DNA of 6,254 bases from Fimadaptatus sp963928645 (GCA_963928645.1 CAWVGT010000082.1:1-6254), one strand, 5' to 3'; positions 1 to 5,829 are shown, counted from the stretch's first letter. A program made the numbers and translations. The notes: generated by a model from the sequence alone, not told the origin.

Positions 1-148
1 TCCACCAGTTGTACTCGGGCACGCCCAGCCGCGGTATCGCGGGCGCGTCGTAGCGCAGTTGCGACGCGCGCTCCCATATCGTCATGCGGGATACCAGATC
101 GTGCGCCCGCGCCCGGGGCGAGAGCGACTTGTCCTTATAGGCCTCCAT
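1..148 (-). CDS. Glycoside hydrolase family 3 enzyme (beta-glucosidase/beta-xylosidase type), N-terminal part only
   Basis: This gene runs off the left edge, so only its first 49 codons are present. The translation has the typical opening of a GH3 catalytic domain: a helix with RARAHDLVSRMT (residues 12-23), then ASQLRYDAPAIPRLGVPEYN (28-47) followed by WW. In the family this stretch leads into the NWWNEALHG motif of the (alpha/beta)8 barrel. GH3 enzymes release beta-linked glucose, xylose or related sugars from the non-reducing end of oligosaccharides; the exact substrate cannot be read from this fragment. There is no signal peptide, so a cytoplasmic enzyme acting on imported oligosaccharides is likely. 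The ATG at 148 is chosen because a GGAGG lies 7 nt upstream (156-160); the ATG at 154 would sit only 1 nt from it. The gene has its own promoter at 241-269. Family assignment is firm, specificity is open. Confidence 0.88.
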   Translation of the reverse strand, partial: MEAYKDKSLSPRARAHDLVSRMTIWERASQLRYDAPAIPRLGVPEYNWW

Positions 149-154
149 AAGCAT

Positions 155-160
155 ACCTCC
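155..160 (-). promoter_or_regulatory. Shine-Dalgarno site of the GH3 gene
   Basis: Read on the minus strand the sequence is GGAGGT, with 7 nt between GGAGG and the ATG at 148. It decides between that ATG and the ATG six bases further upstream (154), which is too close to be used. Confidence 0.8.
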
Positions 161-240
161 TGTGCGCGCAGCGCGCGTAATAGCCGGCCGCCGCGCGCCG
201 CGCAACCGCGCGCCGGGCCGCCAGCCGAGTCCATGAGCCC

Positions 241-269
241 ATTATAGCACCGAACGCGGCCGGCGTCGA
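241..269 (-). promoter_or_regulatory. Sigma-A-type promoter for the GH3 gene
   Basis: On the minus strand there is a perfect -10 box TATAAT (246-241), preceded by TCGACG (269-264), which matches the TTGACA consensus at 4 of 6 positions with the optimal 17-nt spacer. Transcription would start near 234, giving a leader of about 86 nt before the ATG at 148. The leader (161-225) is extremely GC-rich, with GCGCGC and GGCCGGC self-complementary runs, so it is probably folded. The promoter marks the GH3 gene as a unit separate from the kinase operon. Confidence 0.68.
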
Positions 270-400
270 GGCGTATTGATGATAACCGGCGCCCGCAAGG
301 GGCGGCAGGCGCGCCGCGCGGGAGGGCGGGCGGACTGGAGCGGGCGGTGCTGTGCGCGCGTTGGGTTTGTGGCGGGTTTTGCGGCGCTTGCATATGTCGG

Positions 401-480
401 CCTGTCGGCGTCCTGCTTGGCCGCTTATGCCAAGCGCCCGCGCAGGCCGTCGCCCTGTGCGAGCTGGCATGCGCGGGCGG
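401..480. repeat. 80-bp intergenic repeat, copy 1
   Basis: This block aligns without gaps to 581-660, exactly 180 bp away, with 72 of 80 bases identical; seven of the eight differences are transitions. Similarity fades outside the core but returns at GGTGCTG (346-352 versus 526-532), also 180 bp apart, suggesting a degenerating tandem duplication of an approximately 180-bp unit. Inside the core, GCGCAGG (440-446) and CCTGTGC (454-460) can form a 7-bp stem with one G-U pair and a 7-nt loop; the arms are unchanged in copy 2 while the loop differs. Confidence 0.8.
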
Positions 481-580
481 TCGCTGCTTCTTCACGGGGG
501 GGGTGCGGTCTGGCTTGGCATGGTTGGTGCTGCGCGCAGCGTGTCGGCTTTCGCGGCGGATCCTGCGGGCGTTACATATA

Positions 581-660
581 TCTGTCGGCGTCCTGCTTGG
601 CCATTTATGCCATGCGCCTGCGCAGGCCATCGCCCTGTGCGAGCTGACATGCGCGGGCAG
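581..660. repeat. 80-bp intergenic repeat, copy 2
   Basis: Second copy of the block at 401-480, beginning 38 nt beyond the stop codon of the kinase. The GCGCAGG/CCTGTGC hairpin arms are conserved (620-626 and 634-640), and a 12-bp perfect palindrome GCCTGCGCAGGC (616-627), imperfect in copy 1, overlaps them. It may be a dispersed intergenic element of this genome or a local duplication; that cannot be decided from one window. Confidence 0.8.
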
Positions 661-697
661 CAATACCCGCTCTGCGCCCCCGGCGCGCACGGCCGCA

Positions 698-2851
698 TCA
701 GCTTATCCCCGGCAGCTCCAGCGTGAACACCGAACCCACGCCCTCCTTGGAGCGCACGTGTATCCGCCCGCCGTGCCGCACCGCGATTATGCGCGCTATC
801 GACAGCCCCAGCCCGTGGCCCGGCACCGCGCCCCGCGAGCCGTCCACCCGGTAGAACCGCTCGAATATCCGCTTGAGCTCGCCCGCCGGTATGCCGCAGC
901 CCGTGTCCTCGACCGATATCAGCGCGCCCATGCCGCCCTGTATGCACGATATCGTCACCCTGCCGCCCGCCTCAGTGTACTTGCACGCGTTGTCCATGAA
1001 TATCCTCAGCGCCTGTTTGAGCGCCGTGACGTCGCCCAGCACCCGCACCTGCTGCAGCTCGCCGCAGACTATATCGTGGTCGGGCGCTATCATGCGCGTC
1101 TCGCGCGCCGTCGCCTCGGTCAGCTCGCGTATGTCTATCAGCTCGGGCTTGAAGCTGAGCGTCTGCCGGTCGTGCCGCGCCAGGAACAGCAGCTTTTCGA
1201 CCAGCTCCTTCATGTTGGCCGCCTCGCTGCTTATCGCGCTTATCGCCTCGTCGCGCACCGCGGCGTCGTCCTTGCCCCAGCGCTCCAGCATCGTCGCATA
1301 GCCCTGTATCACCGCAATCGGCGTGCGCAGCTCGTGCGACGCGTCCGATACGAACTGCTTTTGCCCGTCGTATGCGGCCTCTATGCGGTCAAGCATGTCG
1401 TTTATCACCAGCGCCAGCTCGCGCAGCTCCGAGCGCGTGCCCTCCACGCTTATGCGCTGGGACAGGTTCTGCGCGTTCAGCGCGCGCGCCGTCTCGCTTA
1501 TCTCGCCTATCGGCCCCAGCATCTGCGCGTTGACCGCCCGACCCTTGGTCAGGAAGTACAGCCCCCGCATCAGGTCGACCAGCGCCACCCCGCCCAGCAT
1601 TATCATGCCCAGCCGCAGCCAGTACGTCAGCGCCACCGCCACGTACACCTGGTACACATACCCGTCCGCGTTGACCAGCAGCGAGTCCACGCGGTAGAAC
1701 TCGCCGTCCCAATAGCTCACCACCGACGCCGTGTCCAGCTCGAACGGCGCGTCGTCGTAGTACACCCGCCCGTCTATGCCGCTGACCCGAGCATACGTCC
1801 GGTCAACCCCGCTCAGCCGCAGCTCGATCAGCGCCACCGGCGCGCGCGTGGGCGCGGGCGTGGCGGATGCGCCGTCCTGGGTCGGCGTGGCTTCGCCGTC
1901 CAGCCCGGCCGCGCTATCTGTCGCGCTCTGCTCGATGCCCGGCAGGGCCGTCGCTTCGGGCAGCGCCGCGTCGGTCATGTCCGATGCCGACTCGACGCTC
2001 AGCCCGGCCGCGCCATCTGTCGCGCTCTGCTCGACGTCCGATGCAGCCGTCGCTTCGGGCAGCGCCGCGTCGGTCATGTCCGATGCAGGATCGCCGTCCT
2101 GAGGCGACGTGGCTTCGCCGCTCAGCCCGGCCGCGTGCTCGTCCACAGGCTGCTCCTGCTCCGGCGCAGCCGTCGGTTCGGGCAGCGCCGCCAGCCCGCC
2201 CGGCTGCGCGCGCGCCGCGTCGACCACCTGTTGGGCCACGTCGGCGCTTATCGCCTCCAGCCGGGGCAGCGCCGCCGCCGCGTACACCACCGCCAGCAGC
2301 ACCAGCGATATCACCAGCGTCTCCCAGAGTATGCGCGTGTAGTTCCACGATATCCGCGTGGACATCGAAAAGCGTATGTCGTGCAGCGTGCCGCGCACGC
2401 GCGCGTTTACGGCGCGGCTGACCTCGTTGAACACGTTGTCGTCGCGCTGCCACTTGTCGCCCCGGCCCGGCCTGCGCCCGGCGCGCGCCGATGCGGGCCG
2501 CGCGCTCGCCTGCCGCGCCGCGCTGGCCGCGCTGATGTCCGACTCTATGCGCGCGCGCGCCGCGCTGAGCGCCTCCTCTACGCGCCGCGCCACGTCCTCC
2601 AGCTCGTCCACGCCCGGCTCGGGCTGCGGCTCGGACGCGCGCCGGCTCAGCCGCCACCAGCGCGCCAGCGCCACCTGCCGCCGCTCGCTCCGGGCCGCCG
2701 CGCCACGCCGGGCTCTGCGCCCGGGCTGCCGGCCCTCGGGTTCGGCAGCCGCGCTTGCGGCCGGCTCCTTACCGGCATCGGGCCCGGGCTGCCGGGGCGC
2801 GGGCTCGTCGGCCGGCTGCGCAGCCGTGCGCGCCCGGGCGCCGCGCTTCAT
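698..2851 (-). CDS. Membrane-bound sensor histidine kinase with extended N-terminus (ArlS/YkoH-like)
   Basis: Two-component sensor that autophosphorylates on histidine and passes the phosphate to the regulator encoded just upstream (stop at 2880, 28-nt gap). The product is 717 residues. Order: an Arg/Ala/Pro-rich cytoplasmic stretch (1-165); transmembrane helix 1 (about 175-195); extracytoplasmic region (196-400) containing three related 33-41-residue Ala/Glu/Asp/Thr-rich units (218-320), then a short folded-looking part (VDRTYARVSGIDGRVYYDD, 349-367); transmembrane helix 2 (about 400-434); HAMP (436-492); phosphoacceptor helix FVSDASHELRTP with H506; N box MDNACKY with N621; G1 DTGCGIP (649-655); F box IFERFYR (662-668); G2 GHGLGLS (678-684). 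All catalytic motifs are intact. I chose the ATG at 2851 because GGAG lies 7 nt before it. An in-frame ATG at 2890, overlapping the regulator stop and lacking a Shine-Dalgarno site, would add 13 residues. At about 700 residues it is clearly longer than usual kinases of this type. The signal sensed is unknown. Confidence 0.93.
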   Translation of the reverse strand: MKRGARARTAAQPADEPAPRQPGPDAGKEPAASAAAEPEGRQPGRRARRGAAARSERRQVALARWWRLSRRASEPQPEPGVDELEDVARRVEEALSAARARIESDISAASAARQASARPASARAGRRPGRGDKWQRDDNVFNEVSRAVNARVRGTLHDIRFSMSTRISWNYTRILWETLVISLVLLAVVYAAAALPRLEAISADVAQQVVDAARAQPGGLAALPEPTAAPEQEQPVDEHAAGLSGEATSPQDGDPASDMTDAALPEATAASDVEQSATDGAAGLSVESASDMTDAALPEATALPGIEQSATDSAAGLDGEATPTQDGASATPAPTRAPVALIELRLSGVDRTYARVSGIDGRVYYDDAPFELDTASVVSYWDGEFYRVDSLLVNADGYVYQVYVAVALTYWLRLGMIMLGGVALVDLMRGLYFLTKGRAVNAQMLGPIGEISETARALNAQNLSQRISVEGTRSELRELALVINDMLDRIEAAYDGQKQFVSDASHELRTPIAVIQGYATMLERWGKDDAAVRDEAISAISSEAANMKELVEKLLFLARHDRQTLSFKPELIDIRELTEATARETRMIAPDHDIVCGELQQVRVLGDVTALKQALRIFMDNACKYTEAGGRVTISCIQGGMGALISVEDTGCGIPAGELKRIFERFYRVDGSRGAVPGHGLGLSIARIIAVRHGGRIHVRSKEGVGSVFTLELPGIS
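1892..2200 (-). repeat. In-frame tandem repeat units in the kinase sensor region
   Basis: Two units of 93 bp (1892-1984 and 1991-2083) recur at a 99-bp period with 81 of 93 bases identical, including a perfect 41-bp stretch (1947-1987 and 2046-2086). They encode SDMTDAALPEATA...EQSATD...AAGL, 33 residues apart. A more diverged third unit (2084-2200) keeps ALPEPTAAPEQEQ...AAGLSGEA and carries about eight extra residues, as does the outer end of the first unit. The period is a multiple of three, so gain or loss of a unit keeps the reading frame. The encoded segment is acidic, low in hydrophobics and probably unstructured, just outside the membrane. Confidence 0.88.
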
Positions 2852-2858
2852 CCACGCG

Positions 2859-2862
2859 CTCC
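2859..2862 (-). promoter_or_regulatory. Shine-Dalgarno site deciding the kinase start
   Basis: GGAG on the minus strand, 7 nt before the ATG at 2851. The alternative ATG at 2890 overlaps the end of the response regulator gene by 11 bases and is preceded by TTTAAGT, which offers no ribosome binding site, though translational coupling could still allow it. Confidence 0.6.
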
Positions 2863-2879
2863 GCGCTGAGCGAAACCTG

Positions 2880-3569
2880 TCACTGCTCATACTTAAACAG
2901 ATACCCCACTCCGCGCACCGTGTGCAGCAGCTTGACGCCGTACTTCTCGTCGAGCTTCTGCCTGAGGTAGCGCACGTATACGTCCACTATGTTGGTATCG
3001 CCTGCATACGAGTAGCCCCACACCTCGCTGAGCAGCTCGTCGCGGCTGAGCACCTTGTCCTGATGCGCGATCATGTATGCCAGCATGTCGAACTCGGTCT
3101 TGGTCAGCGCCACGTCCTCGCCGCCGAACGACACCTGGCGGTTGCGCGGGTTGACCACCAGCGGCCCCGCGCTGAGCCGGCTGTCGCCCGCAGTCCCGGC
3201 CCCCGCGCGCGCGCCGTGCTTGAGCGCCACGCGTATGCGCGCCAGCAGCTCCTCTATCGCAAACGGCTTGGTCACGTAGTCGTCCGCGCCCATGTCCAGG
3301 CCCATGACCTTGTCGCTGACGTCGTCCTTGGCGGTCAGCATGATTATGGGCTTGGCGCTGTGCTGGCGCACGCGGCGGCAGATCTCTATGCCCGACAGCC
3401 GCGGCAGCATCAGATCCAGCAGCATCAGGTCGTGCCTGTCCTCCAGCGCCTTGTCCAGCCCGTCGCGGCCGTCGTTGGCCACGTCCACCTCGTAGCCCTC
3501 GTGCGTCAGCTCCAGCTCGACGTAGCGCGCCAGCATCTTTTCATCCTCTATCAGCAGTATCCTGGCCAT
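2880..3569 (-). CDS. OmpR/PhoB-family response regulator
   Basis: DNA-binding transcription regulator of 229 residues, the normal length for the family, and the expected partner of the kinase that follows it. The receiver domain (1-115) has the acidic pair E8/D9, phosphoacceptor D52 in LLDLMLP, T79 in IIMLTAK and K101 in YVTKPF. An Ala/Gly-rich linker (118-130) leads to the winged-helix domain (about 133-227), with the ALTKTEFDMLAYM core (154-166), the RDELLSEVWGY helix (176-186), the recognition-helix region TNIVDVYVRYLRQKL (192-206) and the wing HTVRGVGYLF (216-225). It resembles ArlR/MprA-type regulators. The ATG at 3569 follows AGGAGG (3579-3574) at a short 4-nt spacing; the overlapping GAGG at 3580-3577 gives 7 nt. 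The gene starts 22 nt after the permease stop, so the permease is a plausible co-transcribed partner or target. Target sites are unknown. The Ile codons are 7 ATA and 3 ATC. Confidence 0.95.
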   Translation of the reverse strand: MARILLIEDEKMLARYVELELTHEGYEVDVANDGRDGLDKALEDRHDLMLLDLMLPRLSGIEICRRVRQHSAKPIIMLTAKDDVSDKVMGLDMGADDYVTKPFAIEELLARIRVALKHGARAGAGTAGDSRLSAGPLVVNPRNRQVSFGGEDVALTKTEFDMLAYMIAHQDKVLSRDELLSEVWGYSYAGDTNIVDVYVRYLRQKLDEKYGVKLLHTVRGVGYLFKYEQ

Positions 3570-3591
3570 AAGTCCTCCTCAATCGGCCGCG

Positions 3592-4500
3592 CTATACCAC
3601 AAGGCACATCAGCGGCACCGTGACCAGCGACAACAGCGTCGACAGGCACACGCACTTGCTGGCGAAGTGGTAGTTCGCGTTGTAGCGCTCGGCGAGTATC
3701 GCGGTCGTATACGCGACCGGCATCGCCAGCAGTATCACGGTTATGCGTATCAGCGTGTCGTCCACGCCCATCAGCTTCAGCGCCGCCAGCGCCACCAGCG
3801 GCATCACGACCAGCCTGACCGCGCTGACCAGCAGCGCGTCCACGTCCAGCAGCTCGCGCGCGTTCTGCTCGGCCAGCGACGCGCCGATTATCATCATCGC
3901 CAGCGGCCCGGTCATGTCGCCTATGCCCTTTATCGCGGTGGCCGCCGCGCCGGTTATCGTAAACGGCATCAGCATCAGTATCACGCCCAGCACCACCACG
4001 ACCACGCACGGGTTGAGCAGCACCTTTGTGAACTTATCGCGCCGCGAGCCGCGCACGTACAGCGACACGCCCATCGTCCACAGCAGTATCCGGACCGGTA
4101 TCATGAAAAACGACGCGTACACCACGCCCGATTCGCCGAACACCATCGACACTATCGGCGTGCCCGCGTTGCCCGCGTTTGAGAACATCGTGCCGAACAG
4201 CAGCGTGCCCTGCCGGTCGGCGGGCTTTGCGCGCCAGATCAGCCGGCCCGCCACGTACCCCACAAGGCACATCGCCCCGCTCACGCACATCACCAGCGCC
4301 GCGCCCTTGAGCTCCTCCAGATCCAGCGGCTTGTTGAACGAGTCAAGTATCATGCACGGCAGCAGCAGGTTGGTCAGCAGCTTGACAAAGCTGCTCCGGC
4401 TCTGCGCATTGATTATGCCTATCCGGCGCAGTACCACCCCGCAGACCATGTATATGAACATCAGCGTCTGGGTATCTATCATCCTCTGCAATACGTCCAT
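3592..4500 (-). CDS. AEC (auxin efflux carrier) family transporter
   Basis: Integral membrane permease of 302 residues, the usual size for bacterial AEC proteins (TC 2.A.69), which move organic acids such as malate or other small anions; the substrate here cannot be named. About ten hydrophobic segments are visible (roughly 11-26, 37-54, 66-88, 98-118, 124-148, 161-179, 195-210, 224-243, 251-270, 282-300). Family signatures are TNLLLPCMIL (43-52), the SNAGNAGTP loop (107-115), LLNP (161-164), the GDMTGPLAMMIIGASL stretch (194-209) and the MPVAYTT half-helix (260-266). The ATG at 4500 fits the normal family N-terminus. An in-frame TTG at 4539 would add 13 basic residues; neither start has a good Shine-Dalgarno site. 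A CATAAT -10-like box at 4544-4539 would place transcription start inside that extension, which favours 4500, but no convincing -35 accompanies it. It is the first gene of a probable operon with the two-component system. Confidence 0.92.
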   Translation of the reverse strand: MDVLQRMIDTQTLMFIYMVCGVVLRRIGIINAQSRSSFVKLLTNLLLPCMILDSFNKPLDLEELKGAALVMCVSGAMCLVGYVAGRLIWRAKPADRQGTLLFGTMFSNAGNAGTPIVSMVFGESGVVYASFFMIPVRILLWTMGVSLYVRGSRRDKFTKVLLNPCVVVVVLGVILMLMPFTITGAAATAIKGIGDMTGPLAMMIIGASLAEQNARELLDVDALLVSAVRLVVMPLVALAALKLMGVDDTLIRITVILLAMPVAYTTAILAERYNANYHFASKCVCLSTLLSLVTVPLMCLVV

Positions 4501-4615
4501 GTGCAGCGTCTTCTTTCCGGCGTATTTGGCGCGAGCCAATTATGATGGTTATTCTGCGCGCGCGGTTGGTTTTCCTGTTTGGGCGGATGAAAATTTGATT
4601 AGTTTGGAGGCAAGC

Positions 4616-4807
4616 CAAAGGGCGTTAACAAAGCCCGGCGGCCGGACAGCGGGTTTTATTCCAACAGCTTTTGAAACGGCATATGGGCGATACTGTAAAA
4701 TCGGCCTGATGCCCGCAGCATTCCACTTTGATTTGCATGTTTTTTAGATCACCGTTGCATGTTTGGTCAGGCTGACAGCGTGCGGCATACTTCGTCAACA
4801 AACTGAG
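4616..4807. repeat. 192-bp unit bounded by inverted repeats (MITE-like), unit A
   Basis: The left end (4616-4635) ends in GTTAACAAAGCC; the right end (4788-4807) is the inverted form, containing CTTCGTCAACAAACTGAG. Against the motif CTCAGTTTGTTGACAAAGCC the left copy matches 14 of 20 and the right copy 17 of 20. The interior shares no obvious similarity with unit B, contains no coding capacity I can support, and carries small inverted repeats such as GCCTGA (4704-4709) with TCAGGC (4767-4772). No target-site duplication is apparent. The call of a non-autonomous mobile or dispersed element is inference from the ends and size. Confidence 0.45.
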
Positions 4808-4845
4808 CGGCGGCGCCAGAACCATCGCTCAGAGTGTTGACAAAG
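4790..4845. repeat. Long inverted repeat joining units A and B
   Basis: Arms of 20 bases (4790-4809 and 4826-4845) are inverse complements at 17 positions and are separated by 16 bases. They are the facing ends of units A and B. As RNA or extruded DNA this would form a strong hairpin, but neither side has a T-run, so it does not look like an ordinary terminator. Confidence 0.75.
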
Positions 4846-5022
4846 CCCGTACCGCCGGATGCTGCGAGTTTCGCTAAACTCGATTTGGCTTATGTATATA
4901 TCGAATTATGCAAAGCTGTGCCGCAGCGTCAGATATATGAACATAATATACATATTCAGACTATGACTACAGCCACCAGAACCGAGTTGTCCGTGTACGA
5001 ACGGCTTTGTCAATAAACTGAG
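4828..5022. repeat. 195-bp unit bounded by inverted repeats (MITE-like), unit B
   Basis: The ends are 20-bp inverted repeats matching at 17 positions: 4828-4847 (CTCAGAGTGTTGACAAAGCC) and the complement of 5003-5022, with TTGACAAAGCC perfect in both. The interior is AT-rich and itself folds: CGAGTTT/AAACTCG (4865-4871 and 4876-4882, 4-nt loop) and an outer pair TATGTATAT/ATATACATA near 4891-4899 and 4946-4955. Its size is nearly that of unit A, but the core differs. No flanking target-site duplication is visible, so transposition is unproven. The right end abuts the isomerase terminator. Confidence 0.55.
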
Positions 5023-5048
5023 GGCGGACGGCTCAGCGCCATCCGCCC
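5022..5048 (-). terminator. Rho-independent terminator of the fucosidase-isomerase operon
   Basis: On the minus strand GGGCGGATGGC and GCCGTCCGCCC form an 11-bp stem with one T-G pair around the loop GCTGA, followed by TCAGTTTATT. It begins 40 nt beyond the isomerase stop codon. The T-rich tail is not a pure T-run and coincides with the end of repeat unit B, so the repeat motif may supply the tail. Confidence 0.62.
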
Positions 5049-5088
5049 CGCATATCGCCCCGCCGGCGCGCACACCGGGCAGAACCGT

Positions 5089-5820
5089 TTACTTCTCCTG
5101 CGCCTTGAGGAACTCCATGCACACGCGCGCCTCGTCCAGGCCGGACGGGTTGCAGGTCTCGGACTCGACTATCAGCTGCATGCCCAGCTCGCAGGCGGTC
5201 CTGTAGACCTCAGCCGCGGGCGCGGTGCCCAGGCCCAGCGGCGTGCCGTGGCCATCGGCCGAGCCGTCCTTTATGTGGATGATGTGCACGCGGTCCTTGA
5301 GCTCGTGCATCATAGCTATCGGGTCCTGGCCGCCCACGTATGCCCAGTACGTATCTATCTCCAGCTCCATGTTGGTGCGGCTCTTGAGCTGCTCGTAGAT
5401 GTGCGAGCCGTCGGCGTTGAGCTTGAACTCATGCGCGTGGTTGTGATAGCCCAGCTTGATGCCCGCCTGGGCCAGCACCGGCTGAACCTTGTTGACCAGC
5501 GCTATGAAGTCGTCGAGCTTTTGCTGATCGCTCAGGTCGGCGCCCGGTATTATTATGAACGAATTGCCTATCGTCTTGTGGTACTCGATTGTCTTGTCGA
5601 TGACGTCGTCAGTCAGCTCCTGCCAGCCGGTGTGCGTCGAGGATACCTCCATGCCGCACTCGTCCAGCTTGGCCTTGACATCGGCCGCAGGTATGCCGAA
5701 GAACCCCGCGAACTCCGCGTAGTGATAGCCCAGCGCGGCCACCTTCTCGATAGTGCCCAGCAGATCGCTCTGCGCCACGTCGCGCACCGAGTACATTTGC
5801 AGTCCGTACTTCATAGTCAT
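5089..5820 (-). CDS. Sugar phosphate isomerase/epimerase (xylose isomerase-like TIM barrel)
   Basis: Cytoplasmic metal-dependent sugar isomerase or epimerase of 243 residues, of the AP-endonuclease-2/xylose-isomerase-like fold (COG1082 type). It opens with YGLQMYSVRD (5-14), the common first strand of this family. Further family motifs are LGYHNHAHEF (123-132), LEIDTYWAYVGGQDP (153-167), VHIIHIKDG (178-186) and IVESE (217-221); the conserved His, Asp and Glu of these are the likely divalent-metal and substrate ligands. Family members interconvert keto- and aldo-sugars or 3-keto sugars; the actual substrate is not determined. The start at 5820 is chosen because GGAG ends 5 nt before it; an in-frame GTG at 5826 overlaps that site, and the ATG at 5814 is 11 nt away. 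It lies 67 nt after the alpha-L-fucosidase gene on the same strand, consistent with a shared operon for glycan sugars, and ends at a terminator. Confidence 0.9.
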   Translation of the reverse strand: MTMKYGLQMYSVRDVAQSDLLGTIEKVAALGYHYAEFAGFFGIPAADVKAKLDECGMEVSSTHTGWQELTDDVIDKTIEYHKTIGNSFIIIPGADLSDQQKLDDFIALVNKVQPVLAQAGIKLGYHNHAHEFKLNADGSHIYEQLKSRTNMELEIDTYWAYVGGQDPIAMMHELKDRVHIIHIKDGSADGHGTPLGLGTAPAAEVYRTACELGMQLIVESETCNPSGLDEARVCMEFLKAQEK

Positions 5821-5825
5821 ACACA

Positions 5826-5829
5826 CTCC
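5826..5829 (-). promoter_or_regulatory. Shine-Dalgarno site of the isomerase gene
   Basis: GGAG on the minus strand, 5 nt before the ATG at 5820, with AGGAAA a few bases further upstream. It excludes the GTG at 5826, which overlaps it. Confidence 0.6.

Larger units (their letters stand above)
161..697. other. Gene-free gap between histidine kinase and GH3 gene
   Basis: This 537-base stretch holds the GH3 leader and promoter (149-269), a duplicated 80-bp block (401-480 and 581-660) and a run of eight G at 496-503. Open frames cross it on both strands, but the duplicated block differs by replacement changes when translated and no frame has a Shine-Dalgarno site or a recognisable domain, so I call no gene. 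No stem followed by a T-run is visible after the kinase stop at 698; how that operon terminates is not clear from the sequence. Confidence 0.6.
4501..5088. other. Gene-free, AT-richer gap upstream of the AEC operon
   Basis: This 588-base stretch has visibly lower GC than the genes on either side. It contains the AEC leader (4501-4615), two repeat-bounded units (4616-4807 and 4828-5022), and the terminator of the isomerase gene. Within the first unit there is a 10-bp direct repeat TTGCATGTTT at 4733-4742 and 4755-4764. Short open frames occur (for example 4834-5016 on plus) but run through the terminal inverted repeats and lack ribosome binding sites, so no gene is called. Confidence 0.6.

Noticed and set aside
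496..503. Run of eight G as a phase-variation tract
   Set aside because: It lies in a gene-free gap and far from the GH3 promoter, so slippage would have no evident effect.
276..647. Plus-strand open frames through the duplicated block
   Set aside because: The 180-bp period is a multiple of three and keeps every frame open by itself; composition is Cys/Arg/Ala-rich with no recognisable domain.
82..690. A 202-codon minus-strand open frame across the repeat gap
   Set aside because: It overlaps the GH3 start out of frame, the two copies of the repeat differ by replacement changes (V/A, M/T, W/R), it is low complexity and lacks a Shine-Dalgarno site.
347..2869. An 840-codon open frame on the plus strand, opposite the kinase gene
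   Set aside because: It is the antisense shadow of the kinase, with Arg/His/Ala/Val-rich composition, no domain and no ribosome binding site; the kinase motifs on the other strand are unambiguous.
4837..4842. TTGACA as a -35 promoter box (also on minus at 5013-5008)
   Set aside because: No TATAAT-like box lies 16-18 nt downstream in either case; the hexamer is part of the repeat-end motif.
4865..4882. Perfect 7-bp hairpin CGAGTTT/AAACTCG as a terminator
   Set aside because: No T-run follows on either strand and no gene ends next to it; it is kept only as part of the unit B structure.
4834..5016. A 60-codon plus-strand open frame within unit B
   Set aside because: It starts and ends inside the terminal inverted repeats and has no ribosome binding site or domain.
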